Of a stretch of DNA of 64,000 bases, positions 37,859 through 47,283 are shown piece by piece. Numbering within the stretch: the stretch's first letter is position 1; each line of letters opens with the position of its first letter. A model generated the notes under the pieces. The model ran no database searches and had not been told where the DNA came from. It saw only the letters and a list, made by a program, of their open reading frames with translations. Location: contig NZ_BDLU01000054.1 in assembly GCF_006538165.1 (NCBI RefSeq), positions 62,001 to 126,000 on the forward strand. The letters are read 5' to 3'. This DNA is from Komagataeibacter diospyri. Its GTDB lineage: Bacteria; Pseudomonadota; Alphaproteobacteria; Acetobacterales; Acetobacteraceae. A program made the position numbers and the translations under genes.

Positions 37859-38911
37859 CTAGCCCTGCGCCAGGGCAGCGGTAATGGCGGACTGATCCAT
37901 GCCCTTCTGTCCAATGACCACAAGGCTGCCCGTGCGCGGCGCGTCAGGGGACAGGGCGCGGTCGAACTGGTGGCGGAAACGGCTGCCAACGCCCTGCACC
38001 GCAAGGCGCATCGCCTTGCCGCGCACGGTGGCGTAGCCCTTCATGCGCAGGATGTCATGCTGTTCGGCCAGCGTTTTCAGACGGGCAATGAAGCCTTCTA
38101 CGCTGTCCTGTTCAGGAATGGAGGCGACGAAGCTTTCAAAATCATCATGCTCGTGCTCGCCGCCTTCGGCATCGTGGTGTGACGGGCGGGCGTCAAGGTC
38201 GTCTTCCGCCGCAGCGTCAAGGCCCAGCAGGATGGCAGGGTCCACCTGTCCATCGGTCGCACGCACCACTTTCACCACGCGCGGGATCTCGGCGCGGATG
38301 GAGGCTTCCACCGCATCGGCCTGTGCCGGGGTCATGAGGTCGGTCTTGTTCAGCATCACAAGGTCGGCGGACAGCAACTGGTCTTCGTACACTTCCGCCA
38401 GTGGATTGTCGTGGTCCAGCGACGGGTCGGCCGCCTGCTGGCGGGCGACTTCCGCCGGGTCATCGGCAAAGCGGCCGGCAGCCACGGCGGGGCCGTCCAC
38501 GACCGTGACCACACCATCGACCGTCATGCGGGTGCGGATGGTGGGCCAGCCAAACGCCTTGAGCAGCGGCTTGGGCAGCGCCAGTCCTGATGTCTCGATC
38601 ACGATATGGTCGGGGGCTGCTTCACGGTCCAGCAGGGCTTCCATGGTGGGCAGGAAGTCGTCGGCCACCGTGCAGCACAGGCAGCCATTGGTCAGTTCCA
38701 CAATGTCCTCGTCCCGGCATCCTTCCACGCCACACGCGCGCAGCGTGTCGCCATCAATGCCCAGCGTGCCGAATTCGTTGACCACTATGGCGATGCGCCG
38801 GCCTTTCGCATTGGCCAGGACATGGCGCAGCAGTGTGGTCTTGCCTGCCCCCAGAAAACCGGTGATGACGGTAACGGGCACCTTGGCGCGGGCCGTGTTG
38901 GATGGGGTCAT
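37859..38911 (-). CDS. cobW: Cobalamin biosynthesis protein CobW (COG0523 GTPase)
   Basis: 350-residue G3E GTPase thought to deliver cobalt to the chelatase. Walker A is GFLGAGKTTL (residues 18-27); the metal-binding motif is CLCC at 77-80; the linker contains a His/Asp/Glu-rich patch (SHHDAEGGEHEHDDFE) that could bind metal. It sits between a Cys-rich DUF1636 gene, 5 bp upstream, and cobN downstream, exactly where a cobalt metallochaperone is expected. Confidence 0.94.
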   Translation of the reverse strand: MTPSNTARAKVPVTVITGFLGAGKTTLLRHVLANAKGRRIAIVVNEFGTLGIDGDTLRACGVEGCRDEDIVELTNGCLCCTVADDFLPTMEALLDREAAPDHIVIETSGLALPKPLLKAFGWPTIRTRMTVDGVVTVVDGPAVAAGRFADDPAEVARQQAADPSLDHDNPLAEVYEDQLLSADLVMLNKTDLMTPAQADAVEASIRAEIPRVVKVVRATDGQVDPAILLGLDAAAEDDLDARPSHHDAEGGEHEHDDFESFVASIPEQDSVEGFIARLKTLAEQHDILRMKGYATVRGKAMRLAVQGVGSRFRHQFDRALSPDAPRTGSLVVIGQKGMDQSAITAALAQG

Positions 38912-38916
38912 GGCGA

Positions 38917-39315
38917 TCAGGCTCCAGGAAAAAGGGTGGCAGGAAAACGGCCGCGTACCATGTCCGACAGGCTGGCAGGGCGGCGGGACGGCATGACGGT
39001 ACCGCTGCGTGAAGCGCCGTAAGCGGCGACATAGGTCATGAGGTCAGCGGCCTTTTCCGGGCCAAGGTTGGCCAGCAGCCAGCCCCATTTTCCCGGCATG
39101 GCCACCACGGCAGTGCAGCCATCGTTACAGGCGGCGAGGCAACTGACTTCATGCACGACGACCTGCGGGTTGCCTGATGCCAGTACATGCATGGCGTCAT
39201 GCAACTGGCGCCCCGGCGGGTTGTCGGACGCGGGCAGGCCATGGCGGCACGTCACGCAGACATGCAGGTGAACGGGGCCAGCCTCCATGGGATCGGGTGA
39301 TGCGGGAATGCTCAT
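38917..39315 (-). CDS. DUF1636 Cys-rich (thioredoxin-fold ferredoxin-like) protein
   Basis: 132 residues, first gene of the cobalamin operon behind the riboswitch. Cysteines C20-x2-C23, C59-x3-C63 and C67 (HVCVTCRHG, SCLAACNDGC) suggest a metal or Fe-S site like the [2Fe-2S] thioredoxin-like ferredoxins. DUF1636 proteins often neighbour cobW in alphaproteobacteria; the function is unproven. A link with cobalt handling is inferred from position only. Confidence 0.78.
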   Translation of the reverse strand: MSIPASPDPMEAGPVHLHVCVTCRHGLPASDNPPGRQLHDAMHVLASGNPQVVVHEVSCLAACNDGCTAVVAMPGKWGWLLANLGPEKAADLMTYVAAYGASRSGTVMPSRRPASLSDMVRGRFPATLFPGA

Positions 39316-39477
39316 GATGGTCCGTGCCCTTTCGCGGCGTTGCTGCGCACGGGCAGCGGTGGGCGGGGTGCACGGTCATGGCCCTGCGACCTGCGTACGG
39401 GCAGGGCGGTGGCCTGTCGCGTGCCGGGCACCCCGCCGGCCATGCGATTGAATCTCGGTCCTGTTTGTCCGCCTGCG

Positions 39478-39712
39478 GACGGACATGATGGCAGGTCTCC
39501 TGGCTTGTGGCGGAGGGTGCTGGGGTCAGCGTCCTCGATCCCGGCGGCCTTCCCGGTCCCGATCACGGGAACCAGTGGCGCATGCTGGCCCGCAATGGGC
39601 GGACCAGGCCGGGAAACAGCCACCTACAGTTGCGGGGGCAGCGACGGAATTGCCGGTATGGCGCACCGTCTTCCCTATTCTCCCCCAACAGGGGGACCAT
39701 CACTGGCGGATT
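39478..39712 (-). ncRNA. Cobalamin (AdoCbl) riboswitch
   Basis: On the minus strand the order is: GAATAGGGAAGACGGTG (left half), then CCCCCGCAACTGTA, GGTTCCCGTGATCGGGACC and finally the B12 box AGCCAGGAGACCTGCC (complement of 39490-39505). All major conserved blocks of the class are present. It should repress the DUF1636-cobW-cobN-cobG-cobH-cobI-cobJ operon when coenzyme B12 is abundant. The remaining leader to the first start codon (39315) is about 165 bp long and holds GC-rich inverted repeats. Confidence 0.95.
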
Positions 39713-39769
39713 TAGACGATCGGTCCCGGCGCTGTCAAAAAAACCGGGGCCGTCGCGCATGTCATGCGG

Positions 39770-40300
39770 TCATGGCAGTGGTGCGCCACTGACGGCCACG
39801 CGCCATGCCGTATGGCGCGTCAGGTGCGTCCGGGTCAGGGGGGCGATATCCAGACGGACCAGCATTGCCGCTGTGCCGCCAAGGGCGGCCACCACGATGG
39901 CCCGTACAACCGTGGCATCGGCCAGCACTGCCATGCGTGCGGGCGCAGATGGCAGGGCTTCAAGCCACCGCGTCACGCGCTGCAGGTGTGCAGCCCGGCT
40001 TTCCCCACCCGGCGGGGCGAAACCGGTATCGGCAACCCAGCGCGCAAGAGCGGCGGCAGGCAGGTCTTTTAGTGACTGTCCCTGCCATGCGCCCATATCC
40101 GGGGCGCGCAGGGCTGGTTCGGACAAGGTGTTGCGTGTGTCTGGGGCTGGCATGGTGGGGGGCAGCAGGATCTGTTCGGCGTCCTCGACATGTCGCGCAA
40201 GGCCGGCGGGTAGCGGGCATGTCTCGTCATGCAGTGGAAAAATGCCATGGCGCACGCAGTCGGGGGCAGGCAGTGCAATACAGGTCAGGGTCTGGTTCAT
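39770..40300 (-). CDS. Histidine phosphatase-superfamily protein, catalytically degenerate
   Basis: 176 residues from the ATG at 40300. The overall order (strand, PALRAPDMGAWQGQSLKDLP, FAPPGGESRAAHLQRVTRWLE, late Ala-rich helix) matches the cob-linked histidine phosphatases of the CobC/phosphoglycerate mutase type. However, the N-terminal RHG/CHG position reads IALPAP and the second catalytic His position (V-x-H-A) reads VLADAT. Both catalytic histidines therefore appear lost. A non-catalytic, cobalt-linked role is inferred from its place between the riboswitch operon and divergent cbtB. Confidence 0.65.
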   Translation of the reverse strand: MNQTLTCIALPAPDCVRHGIFPLHDETCPLPAGLARHVEDAEQILLPPTMPAPDTRNTLSEPALRAPDMGAWQGQSLKDLPAAALARWVADTGFAPPGGESRAAHLQRVTRWLEALPSAPARMAVLADATVVRAIVVAALGGTAAMLVRLDIAPLTRTHLTRHTAWRVAVSGAPLP

Positions 40301-40469
40301 GCCATGCGGCCCTGCGTGTGGGGAAGGGGTGGGATATGCAAGGGAATGATTGACCTTCCACGTCAATTTTGAAAACATGGACCCAGATCCGGTTATGGGA
40401 AGGGCGGCCTGACATGGTGCGTCCCCTGCATGCTGCTCCGGGTCGCACGAGATCCATGGAGTTACCAGT

Positions 40470-40694
40470 ATGAGCCAAGATACATCCGTTCTGTCCAGCG
40501 CCGCCATCGCTGCGCCGCAGGTTTCCATCCCGGTTCGCGACCTGCTGCCGTGGGGTGTGTTCGGGCTGGTTCTGGCGTCGCTGCTGATCTATTTCGTGGG
40601 CGCCGAGCAGGGTGCGACTTCCCTCATTTCCGGACATTACGTGCATGAATTCGTACATGATGGCCGCCATCTGCTGGGTTTCCCCTGTCACTGA
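40470..40694 (+). CDS. cbtB: CbtB cobalt transporter subunit
   Basis: 74 residues: one membrane helix (WGVFGLVLASLLIYFVG) followed by the diagnostic tail HEFVHDGRHLLGFPCH. In most genomes cbtB precedes cbtA in a B12-regulated cobalt uptake unit. Here no cbtA follows, a terminator comes 40 bp later, and I find no B12 box upstream. It is divergent from the degenerate histidine phosphatase gene. Confidence 0.88.
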   Translation: MSQDTSVLSSAAIAAPQVSIPVRDLLPWGVFGLVLASLLIYFVGAEQGATSLISGHYVHEFVHDGRHLLGFPCH

Positions 40695-40733
40695 ACGGCC
40701 TGCGTGCCGATACGGCGCGACGGTGAATGAAGG

Positions 40734-40765
40734 ACGGCATGCCCCGGCGGGTATGCCGTTTTTTA
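40734..40765 (+). terminator. Rho-independent terminator after cbtB
   Basis: ACGGCAT pairs with ATGCCGT around a GC-rich loop and is followed by a run of six T residues. It isolates cbtB as a single-gene transcript. Confidence 0.85.
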
Positions 40766-40802
40766 TTGGGTGTGTTCGAGGGGCTGTTTCCTGAAACCGG
40801 AT

Positions 40803-40846
40803 CAGGAAATGCTGCCTTTGTAAAAAACGCTGCGCCCGCAAATTCC
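40803..40846 (-). repeat. Possible degenerate copy of the dispersed palindromic repeat
   Basis: On the minus strand it reads GCGGGCGCAGCGTTTTTTAC then AAAGGCAGCATTTC, similar in order to the central part of copy B at 44393-44446. The match is imperfect and the outer arms are missing. Confidence 0.3.
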
Positions 40847-40869
40847 ATTTTTCCCGCCAGGTATGCTGA

Positions 40870-41850
40870 TCAGCCCATGTTGATGACAGTCCGTCCCCGG
40901 ATGTGACCGGCAAGGATGCGCGGCGCGATGCCGATGGCATCAGCCAGGGGGGCGTCATGCAGCATGTTTTCCAGGCGCACGGGATCGATATCGCGCGCAA
41001 GGCGCGTCCATGCGGTCATGCGGCGTGGGCGCGGGCACATCACGCTATCGATTCCCTGCAGGCGTATGCCGCGCAGGATGAAAGGCGCCACTGTCAGCGG
41101 CAGCGTCAGTCCGCCCGCCAGTCCGCAGGCCGCCACCGTGCCACCGTGCTGGATGGAAGCGCACATGGCGGCCAGTGTCTCCCCCCCCACCACGTCGATT
41201 CCCCCCGCCCAGCGTGCGGTTTCCAGTGCCTTGCCCGTGGGGCTGAGTGTATCGCGTGGCAGCACCTCCGCTGCACCCAGCCCGGTCAGGTAGGCATGGA
41301 GCTGTGGCCGCCCGGTTACCGCCGCCACCTGATACCCCAGCTGCGCCAGCAGCATGATGGCCATGCCCCCCACGCCGCCGCCTGCGCCATTGACGATAAC
41401 GGGGCCGCTGGCAGGGGTCAGGCCGCCGTCCTCCAGGGCCATGACACACAGCATGGCGGTAAAGCCCGCCGTGCCGATTCCCATGGCCTGCCGTGCGGTC
41501 AGCCCGGCAGGCTGTGGCAGCAGCCACCGCCCCGGCAGGCGCGCCATGCGGGCAAGCCCGCCCCAGTGCCGTTCCCCCAGTCCCCAGCCGGTGGCCAGCA
41601 CCCGGTCGCCCGGGCGGTGGACCGGATCATCGGAATGCAGCACGCGTCCTGCCAGGTCGATGCCCGGGATCATGGGAAACTGCCGCACCACCGGCGCGCC
41701 ACGGGTCATGGCCAGCGCGTCCTTGTAGTTCAGGCTGGAATGGTCGATTTCCACCGTTACGTCGCCTTCGGGCAGGCGCGTGGGATCGACCTGCTCCAGC
41801 CGGGTCGTGACCACGCCATCCGCGCGGCTGATCATGAGGGCGTCGAACAT
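40870..41850 (-). CDS. acuI: Acrylyl-CoA reductase (AcuI/YhdH-type) NADPH oxidoreductase
   Basis: 326 residues of the medium-chain dehydrogenase/reductase superfamily without zinc ligands. SSLNYKDALAMTRG, PMIPGIDLAGRV, GTAGFTAMLCVMALE and VNGAGGGVGGMAIMLL (NADPH Rossmann) are the YhdH/AcuI signatures. Family members reduce acryloyl-CoA to propionyl-CoA and protect against acrylate. The ATG at 41850 is chosen; 22 upstream in-frame residues do not fit the family. Single gene facing cbtB. Confidence 0.88.
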   Translation of the reverse strand: MFDALMISRADGVVTTRLEQVDPTRLPEGDVTVEIDHSSLNYKDALAMTRGAPVVRQFPMIPGIDLAGRVLHSDDPVHRPGDRVLATGWGLGERHWGGLARMARLPGRWLLPQPAGLTARQAMGIGTAGFTAMLCVMALEDGGLTPASGPVIVNGAGGGVGGMAIMLLAQLGYQVAAVTGRPQLHAYLTGLGAAEVLPRDTLSPTGKALETARWAGGIDVVGGETLAAMCASIQHGGTVAACGLAGGLTLPLTVAPFILRGIRLQGIDSVMCPRPRRMTAWTRLARDIDPVRLENMLHDAPLADAIGIAPRILAGHIRGRTVINMG

Positions 41851-42180
41851 GCTGGCAGTCTTCCGTGATGATGAAGGAAAAATGGAACGCTGAACCGCGT
41901 TCAATGCAGTTTTCATGCCCGATTTAGGTCTATCTTCCTATGTGCAACTACGTGATTTCGCATGATCGTGAAGCAGCGTGTTCAGAAAAACCGTTGATTA
42001 TACAAAATGATTTTACAATGGCGATCAGCCGGGACTCATGTCGCGCATGTCATCTGGCCGCGGCATGTGCGCTGACATGAAAAAGTGCAGGTCTGGTGTG
42101 ACCTTCCCACGCTTCCCGCCGGGGGGACGGTGTGGTGTGCTGCTTTTTCAGCCATTATTGCACAGGCAGGAGGCATGCCG
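41851..42180. other. Divergent acuI/nitroreductase intergenic region
   Basis: 330 bp with no credible gene; must hold the divergent promoters. A moderately AT-rich core lies at about 41930-42020. AGGAGG sits just before the downstream gene. No operator was recognised. Confidence 0.45.
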
Positions 42181-43044
42181 ATGTCCGACGTCACAGTTTC
42201 TTCCTTTCCCGCCCTGTCTTCCATGAATGCGCTGTGGCAGGCGCGGTATGGCACCCGGCCGCCGCCCAGCCCCCTGCCGGAAAGCCCGGTGGCGCGCAGC
42301 CTCATGACCCATCGTTCCGTTCGCGCCTTCAGCCCAGCGATACTTCCCGATGGCGTAGTGGAAGCGGCGGTGGCGGCGGCGCAGTCGGCCTCGACATCAT
42401 GCAACCTGCAGGCATGGAGCGTGATCGCCGTGCGTGACGCTGGCCGCCGCGCCCGGCTGGCGAAGATCGCGGGGGACCAGGATTTCATCGCACAGGCGCC
42501 ACTGTTCCTGGCGTGGATTGCCGACCTGTCGCGGCTGGAGCATGTGGGCCAGGCGGAGGGCCGCACATTACCGGGGGTGGACTGTCTGGATACCTTCCTG
42601 GGCGCGGTGATGGATACTGCTTTCGCCGCGCAGAATGCAGCGGCCACGTTCGAATCCTACGGTCTGGGAATCGTGTATGTGGGGGCGGTGCGCAACCAGC
42701 CCGAAGCCATCGCCGCGGAACTGGGCCTGCCAGCGCGCACGTTTGCGGTATTCGGCATGAGTGTTGGCTACCCCGACCGCAAGAAGCCAACTGCCATCCG
42801 CACCCGCCTGCCGCAGCATGCCGTCCTGCATTCCGAGCGGTATGATCCTGATGCCGCCAGTGACCGCGCCACCATTGCCGCGTATGATGAACGTCTTGCC
42901 GCCGCGCGCGCGGCACAGGGGCAACCCGCGCGGGGATGGAGCGAAAGCGTTATGGCGCGGTTGGGTGATGTGAAGGCGCTGCACGGTCGCGAACATCTGC
43001 CACAGGCACTGCGGGTCCTTGGTTTCATGCTGGGCGAGGCATGA
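42181..43044 (+). CDS. NADPH-dependent nitroreductase (NfsA/FRP-like flavoprotein)
   Basis: 287 residues of the FMN-dependent nitroreductase fold. THRSVRAFSP provides the phosphate-binding basic patch, and SASTSCNLQAWSVIAV and YGLGIVYVGAVRN are family motifs. The C-terminal region includes the GYPD segment found in NfsA/FRP-type enzymes. Likely reduces nitro compounds, quinones or flavins; the real substrate is unknown. The ATG at 42181 has AGGAGG 7 bp upstream; ATGs further up are too close to it. Confidence 0.88.
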   Translation: MSDVTVSSFPALSSMNALWQARYGTRPPPSPLPESPVARSLMTHRSVRAFSPAILPDGVVEAAVAAAQSASTSCNLQAWSVIAVRDAGRRARLAKIAGDQDFIAQAPLFLAWIADLSRLEHVGQAEGRTLPGVDCLDTFLGAVMDTAFAAQNAAATFESYGLGIVYVGAVRNQPEAIAAELGLPARTFAVFGMSVGYPDRKKPTAIRTRLPQHAVLHSERYDPDAASDRATIAAYDERLAAARAAQGQPARGWSESVMARLGDVKALHGREHLPQALRVLGFMLGEA

Positions 43045-43185
43045 AAAGCAGGGGTCATGCGCATGCGTCGGGGTTGACCGGCACAATGTTCTGGTGAACT
43101 TCTGCTACGTTGCCCGCGTCTGTTGGCGGGCAGGGGCGCGCCCTGTGTATCGCGCCAGCGCCATGATGAGAGAGAAACAACGGCT

Positions 43186-44277
43186 ATGGACTGCGCCACT
43201 TCCCTTCCCTTTACGCTTTCCCCCAGCACCTCACCGGTTTCGCCGCAGCGGCGGGCGGAAATTCTGGCCAATCCCGGTTTCGGGCGTGTCTTTACCGACA
43301 ACATGGTCGTTATCCGTTATGTGGAAGGCAGGGGGTGGCATGATGCCCGCGTACAGCCCTATGCACCGATTTCGCTGAACCCGGCGGCGGCCGTGCTGCA
43401 CTATGCGCAGGAAATTTTCGAGGGGATGAAGGCCTACCGCACGGCCGAAGGCGGCATTACCCTGTTCCGCCCCTATGCCAATGCAGCGCGCTTCCGCAAG
43501 TCGGCCGAACGCCTGGCAATGGCGGATCTGCCTGACGAAGTGTTTGTCGAGGCGGTGCGCCAGCTGGTGCGCGTGGATCACGCATGGGTGCCCGGCAATC
43601 CCGATGAAAGCCTGTATATCCGTCCCTATATGATCGCGAGCGAGACATTCCTTGGTGTGAAACCCGCGTCGGAATACATGTTCATGGTCATCGCCTCGCC
43701 CGTGGGCGCCTATTTCGGTGCGGAAGCGGTCAGCGTGTGGGTGTCCGATTTCTGTCGCGCCGCCCCCGGCGGCACGGGGGAAGCCAAGTGCGGCGGCAAC
43801 TACGCAGCAAGCCTTCTGGCGCAGCAGGAAGCCAAGGGCCATGGCTGTGCGCAGGTCCTGTTCCTTGATGCGGTGGAGCGTCGCTGGATTGAGGAAATGG
43901 GCGGCATGAACGTGTTTTTCGTGTTCGATGACGGTTCCGTCGGCACCCCGCCGCTGACCGGCACGATCCTGCGTGGCATCACGCGCGATTCGCTGCTGAC
44001 GCTGGCGCGTGAAATGGGTCTGGCCGTGCGTGAGGAACCCTATGCCATCGACCAGCTTTATGCCGATGCCGCGTCCGGTCGCCTGAAGGAAGTGTTCGCC
44101 TGTGGCACGGCGGCGGTGGTGTCCCCCATCGGGCGTTTCCGCAGCCACAAGGGCGAAGTGGTGATCGGCGATGGCAAGGGCATTGGCCCCGTGACCGAAA
44201 AGCTGCGTAATGCCCTGATTGGCATCCAGCGCGGCACGGCGCCCGATACCCATGGCTGGGTGGAAAAGATTATCTGA
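43186..44277 (+). CDS. ilvE: Branched-chain amino acid aminotransferase
   Basis: PLP-dependent transaminase for the last step of Leu, Ile and Val synthesis. The ATG at 43186 gives 363 residues, the size of the longer BCAT class. ALHYAQEIFEGMKAYR-like (VLHYAQEIFEGMKAYR), the PLP lysine in GEAKCGGNYAASL, EEMGGMNVFFV and GTAAVVSPIG are characteristic. It is followed by a 12-bp perfect inverted repeat. Confidence 0.96.
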   Translation: MDCATSLPFTLSPSTSPVSPQRRAEILANPGFGRVFTDNMVVIRYVEGRGWHDARVQPYAPISLNPAAAVLHYAQEIFEGMKAYRTAEGGITLFRPYANAARFRKSAERLAMADLPDEVFVEAVRQLVRVDHAWVPGNPDESLYIRPYMIASETFLGVKPASEYMFMVIASPVGAYFGAEAVSVWVSDFCRAAPGGTGEAKCGGNYAASLLAQQEAKGHGCAQVLFLDAVERRWIEEMGGMNVFFVFDDGSVGTPPLTGTILRGITRDSLLTLAREMGLAVREEPYAIDQLYADAASGRLKEVFACGTAAVVSPIGRFRSHKGEVVIGDGKGIGPVTEKLRNALIGIQRGTAPDTHGWVEKII

Positions 44278-44284
44278 TTTTCCG

Positions 44285-44320
44285 GTCATGGCCGGGGTGT
44301 CCTGCACGCCCGGCCATGAC
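44285..44320 (+). terminator. Long-stem hairpin after ilvE
   Basis: GTCATGGCCGGG (44285-44296) and CCCGGCCATGAC (44309-44320) form a 12-bp perfect stem starting 8 bp after the stop codon. No T-run follows, so termination efficiency is uncertain. Confidence 0.55.
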
Positions 44321-44392
44321 TGATGGTTATCATATACAGGGGCCGGCTCATGCGGTTGCGGCATGTTCCGCCCCGTCTGTATCCAGATGGAC

Positions 44393-44446
44393 AAGCTTCA
44401 AAAAAGAACGCTGCCTTGTAAAAAAAGGCGGCACCCGAAAACTTTT
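44393..44446 (-). repeat. Dispersed palindromic repeat, copy B
   Basis: On the minus strand it reads AAAAGTTTTCGGGTGCCGCC, a T-run, then AAGGCAGCGTTCTTTTTTGA and AGCTT. This follows copy A (27766-27845) closely up to the second hairpin, where it ends. It lies just upstream of the small unknown gene at 44476. Confidence 0.7.
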
Positions 44447-44475
44447 GGTATTTTTTAGGAAAAGAAACAGGTCTG

Positions 44476-44904
44476 ATGACTGGGAAAGTGCTGGATGTAA
44501 CAGGGCAGTGGGATGGGCAGTTCAGTTATCCCCACACGCTGACACCGGAGTTTTTCTCTGCATCGCTGTTCGAGGCCGGTAGCCATGTGGGTGGCACGGT
44601 GACGGAACGTGCCACGTCGGGTGCGAATGCCGGGCAATGTTTCATTGCCATGGTGCGGGGAGAGCGGACCAGTACGCAGGTACGTTTTACGAAAATGTAT
44701 GAGGACGGCGTGCGCCAGCATGCCGTGCTGTACAGGGGTACGCTGAACGCGGATGGCAGCGAGATCGAGGGGGAGTGGCATATCGCCGGTTCCTGGTCGG
44801 GCCCGTTCCTCATGATCCGTCGTGCGGCAGGCAGTGTCGTGGCGGAAATCAGGGTGGCCGAAACGCCTGCATCCGATGCGGATTGCGTTACCATTTCCCG
44901 GTAA
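44476..44904 (+). CDS. Conserved-looking hypothetical protein
   Basis: 142 residues, no signal peptide or membrane helix. Alternating polar and hydrophobic residues and many Gly/Thr/Ser suggest a small beta-barrel (WDGQFSYP, GGTVTERATSG, ADGSEIEGEWHIAGSWSG). The W-x-G ... EGEW-x-I pattern recalls lipocalin/avidin-like barrels, but no family is assigned. The start is ATG at 44476 after AGG. It is bracketed by inverted copies of the dispersed repeat (B upstream, C downstream), so it may have been moved as a unit. Confidence 0.65.
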   Translation: MTGKVLDVTGQWDGQFSYPHTLTPEFFSASLFEAGSHVGGTVTERATSGANAGQCFIAMVRGERTSTQVRFTKMYEDGVRQHAVLYRGTLNADGSEIEGEWHIAGSWSGPFLMIRRAAGSVVAEIRVAETPASDADCVTISR

Positions 44905-44940
44905 TGGCTTGTTTAAAAAATAACCTGTTTACAAGAAGAT

Positions 44941-44994
44941 AAAAGTTTCCGGGCGCCGCCTTTTTTAAAAAAGATTCACCAAAGACTTCTTTAT
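44941..44994 (+). repeat. Dispersed palindromic repeat, copy C (internally deleted)
   Basis: AAAAGTTTCCGGGCGCCGCC, TTTTTT, then AAAAAAGATTCACCAAAGAC. Compared with copy A the middle part (second half of hairpin 1 and first half of hairpin 2) is missing, while both outer ends remain. Its orientation is opposite to copy B. Confidence 0.65.
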
Positions 44995-45008
44995 TTTTGT
45001 GGTGACAG

Positions 45009-45042
45009 GCCCAGCCCCATGCGTGTTGGCATGGGGCTGGGC
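45009..45042 (-). terminator. 14-bp perfect hairpin after thiC
   Basis: GCCCAGCCCCATGC (45009-45022) pairs fully with GCATGGGGCTGGGC (45029-45042), 5 bp beyond the thiC stop. A T-run is absent on the minus strand, so this is a stem-only terminator or 3' stabiliser. Confidence 0.65.
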
Positions 45043-45047
45043 GCGTC

Positions 45048-46970
<1,923 letters not shown>

Positions 46971-47004
46971 TCAGGTCTGACGCATCGTGCCGATTGTCTG
47001 CACC

Positions 47005-47124
47005 AGTCCCTCCGCCGGTATGAGCCGGATCAGGTTCCCCGGAACGCACGATGCGCCCGGAAGGGTCCCCGCGCGCATGGTCGGACCATGCCAGCGGTAT
47101 CTCAGCCCCTTGCCGGGACTCCCC
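47005..47124 (-). ncRNA. TPP riboswitch (THI element) for thiC
   Basis: On the minus strand: GGGGAGTCCCGGCAAGGGGC then TGAGATACC, a variable stem, GGACCCTT, GAACCTGATCCGGCTCATAC and CGGCGGAGGGA. These are the conserved CUGAGA, ACCC/GAACCUGAUC and GGAGGGA blocks of the class. It should switch thiC off when thiamine pyrophosphate is plentiful. Confidence 0.95.
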
Positions 47125-47283
47125 TTGGTCATTTCAGGATCATGAAACACCCGGCATTTGTCAACATCGTCAGACGGGGTACGGACGGGCGGGATGAAAA
47201 AGAATTCGTGTGCCGATTTGCCAGCCGCGCGGTTGTGTTAGACTGCTGGGGAATATCCATCTTTTGCGGGGAAGCAGGACAGT
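47125..47283. promoter_or_regulatory. Divergent promoter region between the thiC leader and ade
   Basis: About 160 bp between the 5' end of the TPP riboswitch (leftward) and ade (rightward), so both promoters should lie here. GGAAGCAGGAC precedes the ade start. No other element was recognised. Confidence 0.5.

Noticed and set aside
40301..40469. Possible second cobalamin riboswitch upstream of cbtB
   Set aside because: GGGAAGG-like pieces exist but no B12 box (GCCAGGAGACC) or CAACTGT block is present on the plus strand.
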